Below, piece after piece: positions 26,794 through 36,378 of a stretch of DNA of 64,000 bases (position 1 is the first letter of the stretch; the number at the start of each line of letters is the position of its first letter). Source of the stretch: Bradyrhizobium elkanii USDA 76. Lineage in GTDB: Bacteria > Pseudomonadota > Alphaproteobacteria > Rhizobiales > Xanthobacteraceae. Both the position numbers and the translations under genes were made by a program. The notes under the pieces are model-generated. The model did not search any database, was not told the DNA's origin, and worked only from the letters and a program-made list of their open reading frames with translations. The stretch covers positions 3,650,001-3,714,000 of the forward strand of contig NZ_CP066356.1 of NCBI RefSeq assembly GCF_023278185.1, given 5' to 3'.

Positions 26794-27189
26794 TCAGCTC
26801 TTCTTGCGCCTGACGGTCTTCTTCGCAGCCTTCTTTTTCTTCGCGGTTTTCTTCTTCGCCGCGAAGTAGGCTTCGACCTTCTTCGAGGAATGTCCGACGG
26901 CTGCGACCGCGGTCTTGAGCCCGGCAGGGGTCACCTTGAACTTCTTCGACCAGTAGCGGACCTCGTAGGGCTCGCTGATCGCGATCCGCGCACGGTCGGC
27001 GGCCTTGTGGCGCTGCTCCTTGAAATGGGCTTCCACCTTCTTGGCGGAATGCCCGACCTTCTTCACCGCGGCTTTCAGCTTCGCCGGCGTGACCTTGAAC
27101 TTCTTGGACCAGTACGCAACTTCGTAGGACTCGCTCAACGCGATCAGAGCGCGATCCGCCGCGCCCCGCTTCTTCTTGCTGTCCGCCAT
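26794..27189 (-). CDS. Tandem DUF3606-domain protein with lysine-rich tail
   Basis: The 131-residue basic protein has two copies of one module: ALIALSESYEVAYWSKKFKV ... VKKVGHSAKKVEAHF and ARIAISEPYEVRYWSKKFKV ... VAAVGHSSKKVEAYF. These are DUF3606 domains, usually found singly in small rhizobial proteins. The C-terminus is almost pure Lys/Ala (AKKKTAKKKKAAKKTVRRKK), resembling histone-H1-like tails, so DNA binding is a reasonable inference. ATG 27189 is preferred over 27204 because AAGGA lies 7 bases before it. Confidence 0.8.
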   Translation of the reverse strand: MADSKKKRGAADRALIALSESYEVAYWSKKFKVTPAKLKAAVKKVGHSAKKVEAHFKEQRHKAADRARIAISEPYEVRYWSKKFKVTPAGLKTAVAAVGHSSKKVEAYFAAKKKTAKKKKAAKKTVRRKKS

Positions 27190-27341
27190 AAGATGATCCT
27201 TCATCGAAGATTCGACGTTGGAACCTTAGCAGTCTCCGCGCGGTTCGCACAGGCGGCCGCGCGCGGTGGACGATCTGACCGCGACATGGCTACGATCGAG
27301 CTGAAGCGAGGCGATGCGGCGAAGTTTTCGGAGGTAAGTGC

Positions 27342-28049
27342 ATGCACTATCAGCTTTACTACTGGCCGATGATCCAGGGCCGCGGCGAATATGTCCGCCT
27401 CGCGCTCGAGGATGCGGGCGCCGGCTACACCGATGTCGCGCGCGCCAAGGGCGGCATGGGTGCCATGACGAAGATGATGGAGACACACAAGGGCACGCCA
27501 CCCTTCGCGCCACCGTTCCTCAAGGCCGGCAGTCTCGTGATCGGGCAGACCGCCAACATTCTGCTCTATCTCGGCGCGCGCCACGGCCTCGCGCCGAAGG
27601 CGGAGGGTGGAAAGCTCTGGGTGCACCAGCTGCAGCTGACCATCGCGGACTTCGTGCTGGAGATCCACGACACCCATCATCCGCTCGGGCCGTCGCTGTA
27701 TTACGAGGACCAGAAGGCGCCGGCGAAGAAGCGCACCGAGGAGTTCTGGGATTCGCGGGTGCCGAAATATCTCGGCTATTTCGAGGATCTCGTGCAAGCC
27801 AACCGCGGTGCGTTCGTCACCGGCCGCCGGCTGACCTACGCCGACCTGTCGCTGTTCCAGATCGTGGACGGCCTGCGCTACGCGTTTCCGAAGCGGATGG
27901 CAGCGTTCGAGAAGAGGGTCCCGCGGCTGATCGCGCTGCGCGATCGCGTCGCCGAGCGGCCGAACATCAAGGCGTATCTGGCCAGCGAGCGGCGGATTCC
28001 TTTTAACGAAGAGGGCATTTTCCGGCGCTACAAGGCGCTGGATTTGTAG
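27342..28049 (+). CDS. Glutathione S-transferase family protein
   Basis: The 235-residue protein has a thioredoxin-like N-terminal domain (LYYWPMIQGRGEYVRLALED, a GTPPFAPPFLKAG segment with the cis-proline, then the GQTANILLYLG glutathione-binding turn) and an all-alpha C-terminal domain (RRLTYADLSLFQIVDGLRYA). Probably a cytosolic conjugation or detoxification enzyme. GGAGGTAAGTGC precedes ATG 27342. Followed by a dispersed palindrome that may terminate it. Confidence 0.88.
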   Translation: MHYQLYYWPMIQGRGEYVRLALEDAGAGYTDVARAKGGMGAMTKMMETHKGTPPFAPPFLKAGSLVIGQTANILLYLGARHGLAPKAEGGKLWVHQLQLTIADFVLEIHDTHHPLGPSLYYEDQKAPAKKRTEEFWDSRVPKYLGYFEDLVQANRGAFVTGRRLTYADLSLFQIVDGLRYAFPKRMAAFEKRVPRLIALRDRVAERPNIKAYLASERRIPFNEEGIFRRYKALDL

Positions 28050-28052
28050 GCA

Positions 28053-28141
28053 CCGTCATTCCGGGGCGCGAAGTGAACCCGGAATCTCGCGCCACAATCC
28101 CTGGATTCCGGGTTCACGCTCCGCGTGCCCCGGAATGACGG
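28053..28141. repeat. Dispersed palindromic repeat (CCGTCATTCCGGGG...CCCCGGAATGACGG)
   Basis: Perfect 14-bp outer arms at 28053-28066 and 28128-28141 enclose inner arms (GTGAACCCGGAATC / GATTCCGGGTTCAC). Located between convergent genes GST and GFA; probable bidirectional terminator. Confidence 0.8.
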
Positions 28142-28150
28142 CGTGGAAGG

Positions 28151-28510
28151 CTACCGGCTCCGCCCATCCACCGGCGTCATCGCGATCTTTGACAGATCGA
28201 TGCCATCGATGCAGCTGACATTCAGCGCCACGATGTCGGTGCCATCGGGCTTCTTGCCACGCGCGAACACGTCGACGCCGCAATCGACGCAGAGCTGATG
28301 GCGGATCGCATGGCGGTTGAAGAGATATTCCTTGAGGTTCTCGGCGCCGGCGCGAAGCTGGAAGCTCGACGGTGGCATGAACACGAAGTGCAGGCCCTTC
28401 TTGGTGCAGATCGAGCAGTTGCAGGCCGTCACCATAGCCATATCGGTGGTGCATTCGAAGCGGACCTGTCCGCAATGACAACCGCCGGTGTAGGTCTTGC
28501 TCTCTGCCAT
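28151..28510 (-). CDS. GFA-family (CENP-V/GFA domain) zinc protein
   Basis: The 119-residue protein carries the complete GFA cysteine pattern: C11-H-C13 (GGCHCGQVRFEC), C30-N-C32-x-x-C35 (ACNCSIC) and C74-x-x-C77 (LCVDCG). These are the zinc ligands of the glutathione-dependent formaldehyde-activating family. Most members act on unknown S-containing adducts. It is encoded 9 bases downstream of the methyltransferase-like gene on the same strand, forming a likely two-gene operon. Confidence 0.88.
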   Translation of the reverse strand: MAESKTYTGGCHCGQVRFECTTDMAMVTACNCSICTKKGLHFVFMPPSSFQLRAGAENLKEYLFNRHAIRHQLCVDCGVDVFARGKKPDGTDIVALNVSCIDGIDLSKIAMTPVDGRSR

Positions 28511-28519
28511 GATGATCCC

Positions 28520-29194
28520 TCACCACAGCCCGGGCACGAGGCGGTAGCGCACCCGTGCCGCATAATCGGCGTAGCCTGACAACCCCGTCACCAGCGTGCG
28601 CTCCTCGATCCGGGTGCGGATCGCAAACATCACGAAGAACACCGGCACGAAGGCGAGGCCCCACCAGGAGCCGAGCGTCAGCGGCACGCCGATGAAGAAC
28701 AGCATCACGCTCGTATACATCGGATGGCGGACCAGCGCGTAGGGACCGGTCGAGATGACGTGATGGTCGCGCTCGGTCTGCACTTTCACGACCGGCGCGG
28801 CGAACGAGTTGGTGCGGAACACCCACAGGATCGCCACGGTCGAGACCAGATACAGCACAAGGCCGAGCACGATCAGCGGCACGCCGTCATTGACGCCGTC
28901 AAAGCGCCGGTCGAGCCCCATCGCGACGAACCACAGCACGGCAACGACCAGGAACACCAGCATGAACCGCTTGTCCTCGGTGGGCTGGCCTTCGCGCGCG
29001 GTGAGGCGCATGCGCTCGGCCAGCAGCCCGGGATCGACCTTGGCAAGCCACAGCCCGCAGGCCGGGCCGATCACGGCCGAGGCGATCAGATAGGCCCATG
29101 CGCCGGGCCAGTGCAGCGTACCTGCGAAGGCAAACAGCAGCACGGCCATGGCGATGACGAAGAAGGTATTCTGCAGAAGGAGCTTTGCGATCAT
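28520..29194 (-). CDS. Isoprenylcysteine carboxyl methyltransferase-like membrane protein
   Basis: The 224-residue polytopic membrane protein has five hydrophobic segments and the family C-terminal motif ISTGPYALVRHPMYTSVMLF, then RTRIEERTLVTGLSGYADYA, which bind SAM in ICMT/PEMT-type enzymes. The bacterial substrate is unknown. ATG 29194 (MIAKLLLQNTFF) is chosen; the longer frame from 29266 adds 24 residues without membrane character and would run toward the divergent arsR promoter. Confidence 0.85.
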   Translation of the reverse strand: MIAKLLLQNTFFVIAMAVLLFAFAGTLHWPGAWAYLIASAVIGPACGLWLAKVDPGLLAERMRLTAREGQPTEDKRFMLVFLVVAVLWFVAMGLDRRFDGVNDGVPLIVLGLVLYLVSTVAILWVFRTNSFAAPVVKVQTERDHHVISTGPYALVRHPMYTSVMLFFIGVPLTLGSWWGLAFVPVFFVMFAIRTRIEERTLVTGLSGYADYAARVRYRLVPGLW

Positions 29195-29305
29195 GAGCGG
29201 CTCCGCGCGATTCCAGTCGATATTATCGCACCCTTTTCCCGGCAAACATGCGACCGCAGCGATCAACTTTCGGAGCAGGCGGGACGTTCCTGCGTCGCGA
29301 CTGTA

Positions 29306-29337
29306 TTGACAGTCATATAAGCAATTGCTTATATAAT
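29306..29337 (+). promoter_or_regulatory. Promoter with embedded 20-bp palindromic operator for the arsR-like gene
   Basis: TTGACA (29306-29311) and TTATAT (29329-29334) are spaced by 17 bases. A perfect 20-bp palindrome, ATATAAGCAATTGCTTATAT (29315-29334), fills the spacer and covers the -10. The predicted transcription start coincides with the ATG at 29341, so the message would be nearly leaderless. This suggests autorepression by the ArsR-type product. Confidence 0.75.
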
Positions 29338-29340
29338 TTC

Positions 29341-29667
29341 ATGCCCGCCGCCACGCAGCTGACCGATGTGTTGAAGACCCTCGCGGACCCGACGCGGCGG
29401 GCGGTGTTTGAGCGGATTGCGCGGGAAGGCGAGATCGCCGCGACCGGCCTGGTGCAGGGTTCAAAGGTGTCGCAGCCGGCGGTGTCGCAACATCTGCGCG
29501 CGCTGCGCGATGCCGGGCTGGTCGCCGAGCGGCGCGAGGGCCGACACATCCATTATCGCGTCGCGCCGAAGGGGCTCGGCCCGCTGATCGACTGGCTCGG
29601 CCACTACGAGACGTTCTGGACCGAGCGCTTCGCAAATCTGGAACGGCTGTTGAAGGAGAGTGAGTGA
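29341..29667 (+). CDS. ArsR-family winged-helix repressor
   Basis: The 108-residue protein has the ArsR/SmtB winged helix (DVLKTLADPTRRAVFERIAR, KVSQPAVSQHLRALRDAGLV, RREGRHIHYRVAP). There is no cysteine metal-binding motif in helix alpha3, so it belongs to the metal-independent branch that is usually paired with SRPBCC (AHSA1) genes. Its ATG directly follows an AT-rich operator-promoter, and its stop overlaps the next gene's start by one base, so the two are translationally coupled. Confidence 0.92.
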   Translation: MPAATQLTDVLKTLADPTRRAVFERIAREGEIAATGLVQGSKVSQPAVSQHLRALRDAGLVAERREGRHIHYRVAPKGLGPLIDWLGHYETFWTERFANLERLLKESE

Positions 29668-30107
29668 TGGGTGAGACGCACGCGATCACGGTCGAGAAGG
29701 TGCTGCCCTACACGGCCGAGAAGATCTGGCGGACGCTGACGACGAGCGACCGGATCACGAAATGGCTGATGCCGAACGATTTCGCGCCGGCCGTTGGCCA
29801 TCGCTTCAATTTCCATACCAAGCCGATGGGCGACTGGGACGGTGTCGTGCATTGCGAGGTGCTGGATTGCGATCCGCCGCGCCAGTTGCGCTACTCCTGG
29901 AAGGGCGGCGCTGATACCAATCCGGAATACGGCTCGAAGCTTGATACGATCGTCACCTGGACGCTGACGCCGGTCGAAGGCGGCACCCATCTGCGGATGG
30001 TGCATGACGGCTTCGTGCTGCCGGGCAACCGCTTCGCCTTCGACATGATGAGCCCGGGATGGGGCAGGGTGCTCGACGCCATCGCGCGCATCACCAGCGA
30101 AGGCTGA
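29667..30107 (+). CDS. SRPBCC/AHSA1-domain protein
   Basis: The 146-residue START-like helix-grip protein begins HAITVEKVLPYTAEKIWRTL and contains the TSDRITKWLMPNDF segment and the C-terminal helix PGWGRVLDAIARI of the activator-of-Hsp90-homologue-1-like family. These bind small hydrophobic ligands. ATG 29667 overlaps the arsR-like stop (TGATG), so co-expression is expected. Ligand unknown. Confidence 0.88.
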   Translation: MGETHAITVEKVLPYTAEKIWRTLTTSDRITKWLMPNDFAPAVGHRFNFHTKPMGDWDGVVHCEVLDCDPPRQLRYSWKGGADTNPEYGSKLDTIVTWTLTPVEGGTHLRMVHDGFVLPGNRFAFDMMSPGWGRVLDAIARITSEG

Positions 30108-30599
30108 TCACTCGTTGTTGCCGCGGCGAACCGTGATCGAGGCGTCGGTCTTGTTGCGAGTGCATTCGAGATTGAGGCGGCGATAGCGCATCGTGATGGT
30201 GTTGCCGCGCAGGATGCCCATGCGCTTCAGGCAGCGCGAGGTGCCGGTGACGGCGTCGTCCTTCGGCACGGTGAAGATCAGCGCCGTGGCGGAGCCGACC
30301 AGGTTGAAGAACTCCGGCTTCATCTTGCGATCGGTCTTGGCGTAGAGCTCGATCGAATAATCCTTGCCGCGGCAGCCGAGCGACAATTCCTTCGCCGCCG
30401 GGTGCGTGAGATATGTGATGTTGGCGGCGCTGAAATTGACCTTCAGCCCGTCGATCTGGCCGGCGAGCTGCTTGGCGATGTCAACGCAGGGATCGGCATG
30501 CGCAGGCGCCGCGACGAAAACCGTCGCCAGCGCGATCAGCGCGGCCGGCAGAGTGGAGCGGATGCTCAAAGGCAAGCGTCGGCGCAACGATGCTGTCAC
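30108..30599 (-). CDS. Secreted protein of unknown function
   Basis: The 163-residue protein has a signal peptide (LPAALIALATVFVAAPAHA) followed by a basic, single-domain body with four cysteines (DPCVDI, LGCRG, SRCLKR, LECTRN) that probably pair as disulfides in the periplasm. It converges on the SRPBCC gene with no gap. The start codon appears to be GTG 30599 with a weak ribosome site. No family recognised. Confidence 0.65.
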   Translation of the reverse strand: MTASLRRRLPLSIRSTLPAALIALATVFVAAPAHADPCVDIAKQLAGQIDGLKVNFSAANITYLTHPAAKELSLGCRGKDYSIELYAKTDRKMKPEFFNLVGSATALIFTVPKDDAVTGTSRCLKRMGILRGNTITMRYRRLNLECTRNKTDASITVRRGNNE

Positions 30600-30672
30600 G
30601 AAATACCCCCCGCGGTATGAAAATACGCGAAGCTACATGCAGGCTCCCGCGGAGCGCGTCAATATGGCTGCG

Positions 30673-30990
30673 TCAGGACGAGCACTTGCCGTCCTGCGCC
30701 TTGGAAGCCCCGGCGGCCCGGCGCTCGCAATCATTGCCATAGGTCTTGCCGTCGCAGCCGCATACTGGCTTGAAGATCTTGTTGCAGATCGTCGGGCGGA
30801 ACGCGCAGGTGCCGGTCTGGTCGAAGCGGCCGCAGGTCCCGGGCTTGAACTGGCAGAACTGGCCGCGACCGCTGCATTGCAGTCCGGCAAGGCCGCCGCA
30901 CGGTCTGCCGAGGCGGGCGGCATCGGCGCCGGTCGGGATCGCGATCAACAAGGCCAGCGCCGCGAACCAGACGAAAAGCGCTGTCTTCAT
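30673..30990 (-). CDS. Secreted Kazal-type serine protease inhibitor-like protein
   Basis: The 105-residue protein has a signal peptide (MKTALFVWFAALALLIAIPT ... ADA), a first cysteine cluster (GRPCGGLAGLQCSGRGQFCQ, GTCGRFDQTGTC) and a C-terminal Kazal domain (CNKIFKPVCGCDGKTYGNDC followed by ERRAAG). The CGCDGKTYGNDC core is diagnostic of Kazal inhibitors. The N-terminal half resembles an IGFBP-like cysteine cluster. ATG 30990 is chosen: AGGAGACC directly precedes it. Target protease unknown. Confidence 0.85.
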   Translation of the reverse strand: MKTALFVWFAALALLIAIPTGADAARLGRPCGGLAGLQCSGRGQFCQFKPGTCGRFDQTGTCAFRPTICNKIFKPVCGCDGKTYGNDCERRAAGASKAQDGKCSS

Positions 30991-31221
30991 GAAGGTCTCC
31001 TGATGATTTCCGGATGGTTTCCTTGGCCGTTCCGCGGCTTGCCGGCGTTGTGGCAACCTGGGATTACGATGGCATGAAACATAGCACGTGGATTGCCAGT
31101 CCCGCGCATGGCTGGAAGGCGGCCCGCTTCCCTTTCCTTTGTCGGAAAAAGGCTTAGAACGGCTCTACATTGCCGGCGGCCCCGCGGCCGGCACCGGCCT
31201 TTCGAAACCGACGAGCAGCTC

Positions 31222-32889
<1,668 letters not shown>

Positions 32890-32898
32890 GGATCGGGG

Positions 32899-33570
32899 TT
32901 GATTGCGGTCGGCCTCGACGGATTCTCCAGGGGCTGGGTCGCCGTCACGGTTGACGGCGACCGGCGCAGCATTTCCTTTCACACCGATATTACGGACGCG
33001 CTGTCGCGTCCGTTCGACCGCGCCGGGATCGATATCCCGATCGGCATGACCGATGACGGCGAGCGCGATTGCGACCTGCTTGCCCGCGCGCGTTTGCGTC
33101 CGCACAACTCGCGGGTCTTCACCGGCGCGCGGCGCTGGCTGTGGCAGCAGTTTGATGATCCCGATCTCGCGAATGCGGAAGCGGTGCGCTGCGGCCAGAG
33201 CCGCGTGTCGCGCCAGCTCTGGCATCTCGGCAAGAAGATCATGGAGGTCGACGCGTTCGTGCGCGCGAACGCCACGCGCGACATCCGCGAGGTGCATCCC
33301 GAACTGGTGTTCCTGCGGCTGAACCGCGGCGAGCCTTTGCCGCGCAAGAAGTCGGAGGAGGGCGATGCGCTCCGCCGCAGGCTGCTGAAGCAATCAGGCT
33401 TCCGCGAGATCGATCGCTGGCTCACCCAGATGCGGATCGGCACCGGCGCGAAGCGCGACGATGTGCTGGATGCGTGTGCAGTGGCGCTGGCTGCGCGCGA
33501 ACCTTGCGGAAGCGTTCCTGAGGCCGCGTCGCGGGATGCCTATGGTTTGCCGATGCAGGTCTGGTTCTAG
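32899..33570 (+). CDS. DUF429 family protein (predicted RNase H-fold nuclease-like)
   Basis: The 223-residue protein begins IAVGLDGFSRGWVAVTVDGD, contains AGIDIPIGMTDDGERDCDLL (conserved acidic residues) and REVHPELVFLRLNRGEPLP, and ends with DDVLDACAVALAAR. These are hallmarks of DUF429, whose fold is related to RNase H. The start is TTG 32899, ten codon-lengths too close to fumA for a separate promoter, so it is probably co-transcribed. The 3' end overlaps the convergent gene by 4 bases. Confidence 0.82.
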   Translation: MIAVGLDGFSRGWVAVTVDGDRRSISFHTDITDALSRPFDRAGIDIPIGMTDDGERDCDLLARARLRPHNSRVFTGARRWLWQQFDDPDLANAEAVRCGQSRVSRQLWHLGKKIMEVDAFVRANATRDIREVHPELVFLRLNRGEPLPRKKSEEGDALRRRLLKQSGFREIDRWLTQMRIGTGAKRDDVLDACAVALAAREPCGSVPEAASRDAYGLPMQVWF

Positions 33571-34511
33571 CTGCAGTTCGTCACCTGGTTGGAGCACAGG
33601 CTGCGCCACCAGCCGCGCACGCCGTCATGGCTCTCCACCAGCGCCCAGTGCCCGCTGCAGGCGAGGATGCGTTTCGGACCGTCGTCGGTGTCGAACTCAC
33701 CGCCGAGCTTGCGCAGCGCCGGCGTCCACTTGGCATCGACGAAGGGTGCCTGGAACAGCCCGCCCATGCGGGTGTAGCCGTTGGCGTAGCTTGCGCCGAC
33801 CTTGTTGGCGGCAACCCATCCGCGCCCGGCATAGGGCTTTGGCGCGTTGCGCGGATAGCGCTTGTCATCCTCATAGGCCTTGCCCGGCGGCATCGCGCCC
33901 TCGATCAGAAACCAGCCGTCCTTGAAACCGATGATACGAAACTCGGTGAGCCAACCGCCCTCCGGCGTGTTCTCGGCCCCGCCCATCTTGAGATGGTAGG
34001 GCGGCGGCAGCTTGCCGAGCACGCGTGCCTTCGCCGACGGCTCCGCGCGCACGTTGAGGCCTGCAAGGTCCTTGTCCTCCAACCAGGCGCCGAGGTCGCA
34101 TGGTTCGGTGCCACCGGGCAGTGCGCTTCGCTTCACGTCAAGTTCGGCCTGGCGCGCGGCAAAATCATTGTCCGTCCCGTCGGCGTTTCCGGTCGCGATG
34201 TCGCTGGGACCGCGCGGCTTCAATTCGGCCGACAGCGCACGAGTGCCATCCTTGCTTAGCGTCACGACCATCATCTGACGTGGCGCGAAGACGCTTGTCG
34301 GCGTCTTCGGGTCGTCTGCGCTCGCAGCATAGACCGCAAGGTAGCCGGTGGTGCCGGCGGCATCCGTGCTGGAAGAGGTGCCCGCAACATATCCGGCCGG
34401 CACCAGCGCGACCGCGCTTGCGCGCCACGCCGGTTCGGCTTCGCTTGCTTGCTGCGCGGAAGCCGTCGTGGCCAGCAACGCCATGACGGCAACGGATCTC
34501 AGGACGCGCAT
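33567..34511 (-). CDS. Secreted SH3-like domain protein
   Basis: The 314-residue protein has a signal peptide (MRVLRSVAVMALLATTASAQ), a central region (DLKRSALP-like, DLGAWLEDKDLAGLNVRAEP) and a bacterial SH3-like fold suggested by LNVRAEPSAKARVLGKLPPP and DGWFLIEGA ... RGWVAANKV, typical of SH3b repeats that bind wall or ligands. The C-terminus (ALVESHDGVRGWWRSLCSNQ) repeats the theme. Periplasmic; exact role unknown. Confidence 0.72.
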   Translation of the reverse strand: MRVLRSVAVMALLATTASAQQASEAEPAWRASAVALVPAGYVAGTSSSTDAAGTTGYLAVYAASADDPKTPTSVFAPRQMMVVTLSKDGTRALSAELKPRGPSDIATGNADGTDNDFAARQAELDVKRSALPGGTEPCDLGAWLEDKDLAGLNVRAEPSAKARVLGKLPPPYHLKMGGAENTPEGGWLTEFRIIGFKDGWFLIEGAMPPGKAYEDDKRYPRNAPKPYAGRGWVAANKVGASYANGYTRMGGLFQAPFVDAKWTPALRKLGGEFDTDDGPKRILACSGHWALVESHDGVRGWWRSLCSNQVTNCS

Positions 34512-34530
34512 GCGTGCGCGCGTGCTGCGG

Positions 34531-34827
34531 TTACGCTCGCGTGCCGGTGAACGGGAAGCTGCCCATCGGGCCGATGCCCATCTCGCCGGAGATGCCGTCG
34601 CCGGAGACCTTGCCGGTGAATTCGAGCGTCAGCGGCATCGGGTTGGTGATGGAAACCTTCCAGGCGACGTCGTCGCCGTTCACGGTGCCGTCGAAGATTT
34701 CGGTGGAGTTGCCCTCGGCGCTCTGCGTGCCGGTGAGCGTGCTGCCGGAGCTTGCCAGCGACAGCGTCGCCTTGCGCTCGCCCATCGGCGTCGTCATCGT
34801 GAGATTCCAGTTTCCGTCCACCGCCAT
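34531..34827 (-). CDS. Small beta-rich protein of unknown function
   Basis: The 98-residue protein (MAVDGNWNLTMTTPMGERKA ... MGSFPFTGTRA) is rich in Thr, Gly and Ser and predicted nearly all beta. It has no signal peptide or membrane helix. A GGGGAGAC site precedes the ATG. It lies 19 bases before the SH3-like gene on the same strand. Codon use fits the neighbours; function unknown. Confidence 0.75.
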   Translation of the reverse strand: MAVDGNWNLTMTTPMGERKATLSLASSGSTLTGTQSAEGNSTEIFDGTVNGDDVAWKVSITNPMPLTLEFTGKVSGDGISGEMGIGPMGSFPFTGTRA

Positions 34828-34905
34828 TGATGTCTCCCCTCGAGATGTAAGCGTGCGCGGGTATAGCCCATCTTGCCGCGCGCGCCTAGTTCGCGGCTGC
34901 GGCGA

Positions 34906-35460
34906 TCAGGCGCGGGCGGCGGCGCGCAGCCGGCTTCCGACCAGGAAGCGGAAGGCGACATACTGGATCGCGAAGGCGGCGACCTTGGTGCCGACCAGCA
35001 CCACCGACACATAGAACGCCCACAGCTTCATGTCGCCGGTCGCTGCGATTGCGATGGTGCCGGCGGCGAGGATGAACATCAGCCCGGCCCAGGCGTAGCC
35101 GGCGAGGGTGGCGTATTCCGGAATCGTCTCGGTCACGATCGGCGGCAAATAACGCAGCATCCAGCCGCGCTTGAGCATGATCGCGCCGATCGCGATGTGG
35201 CCGATCGCGGGCTTCGCCAGCACGAAGCGCGGATCGTTGGTGAAAAGCGTCGCGCCGCCGAGCACGATCACCAGCCCAAGGCTCGCCCAGGTCATGTAGC
35301 CGAGCGCCTGTCCCTTGACGCGCGCATAGACCACTTGGGCAATCGCGCCCGCGATCGCAACACCGGTGGCGATCAGGACATTGTCGGTGGCAAAATAGAC
35401 CACCAGGAAGACGATGGTGGAGAGGAAGTCGCTCGCAAGCCTGGCAAATACGCTCTTCAT
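34906..35460 (-). CDS. ispZ: YciB/IspZ-family inner membrane protein
   Basis: The 184-residue protein with five to six transmembrane helices starts FARLASDFLSTIVFLVVYFA and contains QVVYARVKGQALGYMTWASL, the GGATLFTNDPRFV motif and KPAIGHIAIGAIML, all conserved in intracellular septation protein A (YciB/IspZ), which influences cell-envelope synthesis and division. It is isolated from other division genes here. Confidence 0.82.
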   Translation of the reverse strand: MKSVFARLASDFLSTIVFLVVYFATDNVLIATGVAIAGAIAQVVYARVKGQALGYMTWASLGLVIVLGGATLFTNDPRFVLAKPAIGHIAIGAIMLKRGWMLRYLPPIVTETIPEYATLAGYAWAGLMFILAAGTIAIAATGDMKLWAFYVSVVLVGTKVAAFAIQYVAFRFLVGSRLRAAARA

Positions 35461-35514
35461 CGTCGTGGTTTCCGTTTCCTCGGGATGATCGTGGTGATGT
35501 TGTTATGGCAGCGC

Positions 35515-36102
35515 TTAGCGGGACGGCAGCGCGCCGGCCGGCGGCGCCGCGTCCTTGGCCGCACGATAGTGCGGATACCAGTGGGTGAAGCCGACCGCGG
35601 CATTACGTGCGGCTAAGGCGACCAAGAGGCCCGTCCACAGCGGCAGCGCCGGCACGTAAAGCACCGCAATGTTGCCGATCAGCATGAGCAGCATCGCAAC
35701 GGTCCAGGCGCCGGTGATCAGGTAATTGGCGTGGAGGAAGCCGGGCAGCTTCGCAGTCTCGGCATCGACCTGCTCCAGCGCATATTGCCGCGTGAAGGGA
35801 TGGCCGATCATGATCGAGCCGAGCGACACCAGCAGCATGCCGGCATCGACCGCGATCTTCACCGCGATGCTGCTCGACGTCGCGTCGACGAAGATGAGGT
35901 AGCAGCCGACCGCGGCGAACACGACGACCGAACCGACGCCGAGGATCTTGATGCTGCGGCCGCGTGCGACATCGAACGCGATCACGGCAAGGCAGATCAG
36001 GGCGGCACAGAGCAGGCTCACCGTGGCTGAGGTCACCAGCATCAGCATGGCGAAGGCGCCGTAGGGAGCGAGGATCAGGAAGATCGTCATGGTGAGCCTC
36101 AT
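35515..36102 (-). CDS. Polytopic membrane protein, probably in the TetR-controlled set
   Basis: The 195-residue protein has five or six hydrophobic helices (IFLILAPYGAFAMLMLVTSA, ILGVGSVVVFAAVGCYLIFV, ITGAWTVAMLLMLIGNIAVL). No family recognised. The start at 36102 (MRLTMTIFL) lies 6 bases from a perfect ATCTTTAC-N3-GTAAAGAT palindrome that also stands before the carotenoid oxygenase and the TetR gene, so co-regulation is likely. Confidence 0.72.
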   Translation of the reverse strand: MRLTMTIFLILAPYGAFAMLMLVTSATVSLLCAALICLAVIAFDVARGRSIKILGVGSVVVFAAVGCYLIFVDATSSSIAVKIAVDAGMLLVSLGSIMIGHPFTRQYALEQVDAETAKLPGFLHANYLITGAWTVAMLLMLIGNIAVLYVPALPLWTGLLVALAARNAAVGFTHWYPHYRAAKDAAPPAGALPSR

Positions 36103-36108
36103 CGGCTG

Positions 36109-36127
36109 ATCTTTACATCGTAAAGAT
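36109..36127. promoter_or_regulatory. TetR-type operator O1 (perfect)
   Basis: ATCTTTAC-ATC-GTAAAGAT, perfect 8-bp arms. It is identical to the site at 37804-37822. It directly precedes the membrane protein gene at 35515-36102. Confidence 0.75.
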
Positions 36128-36161
36128 ACCCTAGGGGCGAGCAATGAAAGCGTCAAGCAAA

Positions 36162-36180
36162 ATCTTTACAGTGTCAAAAT
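36162..36180. promoter_or_regulatory. TetR-type operator O2 (imperfect)
   Basis: ATCTTTAC-AGT-GTCAAAAT, two mismatches in the right arm. It is preceded by CGTCAAGCAA exactly as the second operator at 37858, so the whole two-operator promoter segment is duplicated. Confidence 0.65.
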
Positions 36181-36257
36181 TGTGAGCTGAATGAGAAAAA
36201 TCAAGGCTTGGCAATGACATAGAGTGGTCTCCGCACTTGGCGTTCGCCGTTCCCGTT

Positions 36258-36340
36258 GTCATGGCCGGGCTTGTCCCGGCCATGACAGTCTTTCCGGTGA
36301 ACAAACACGTGGATGCCCGGGACAAGCCCGGGCATGACGA
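36258..36340. repeat. Pair of dispersed hairpins (ATGGCCGGG and ATGCCCGGG types)
   Basis: Two hairpins stand 26 bases apart: ATGGCCGGG-CTTGT-CCCGGCCAT and ATGCCCGGG-ACAAG-CCCGGGCAT, each flanked by GTC/GAC. They lie in the spacer between the carotenoid oxygenase end and the membrane protein promoter, and probably terminate the oxygenase transcript. Confidence 0.75.
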
Positions 36341-36378
36341 ATGGAGAGATCGGCGCTCTGATCCGGAGCGATCGTTCG

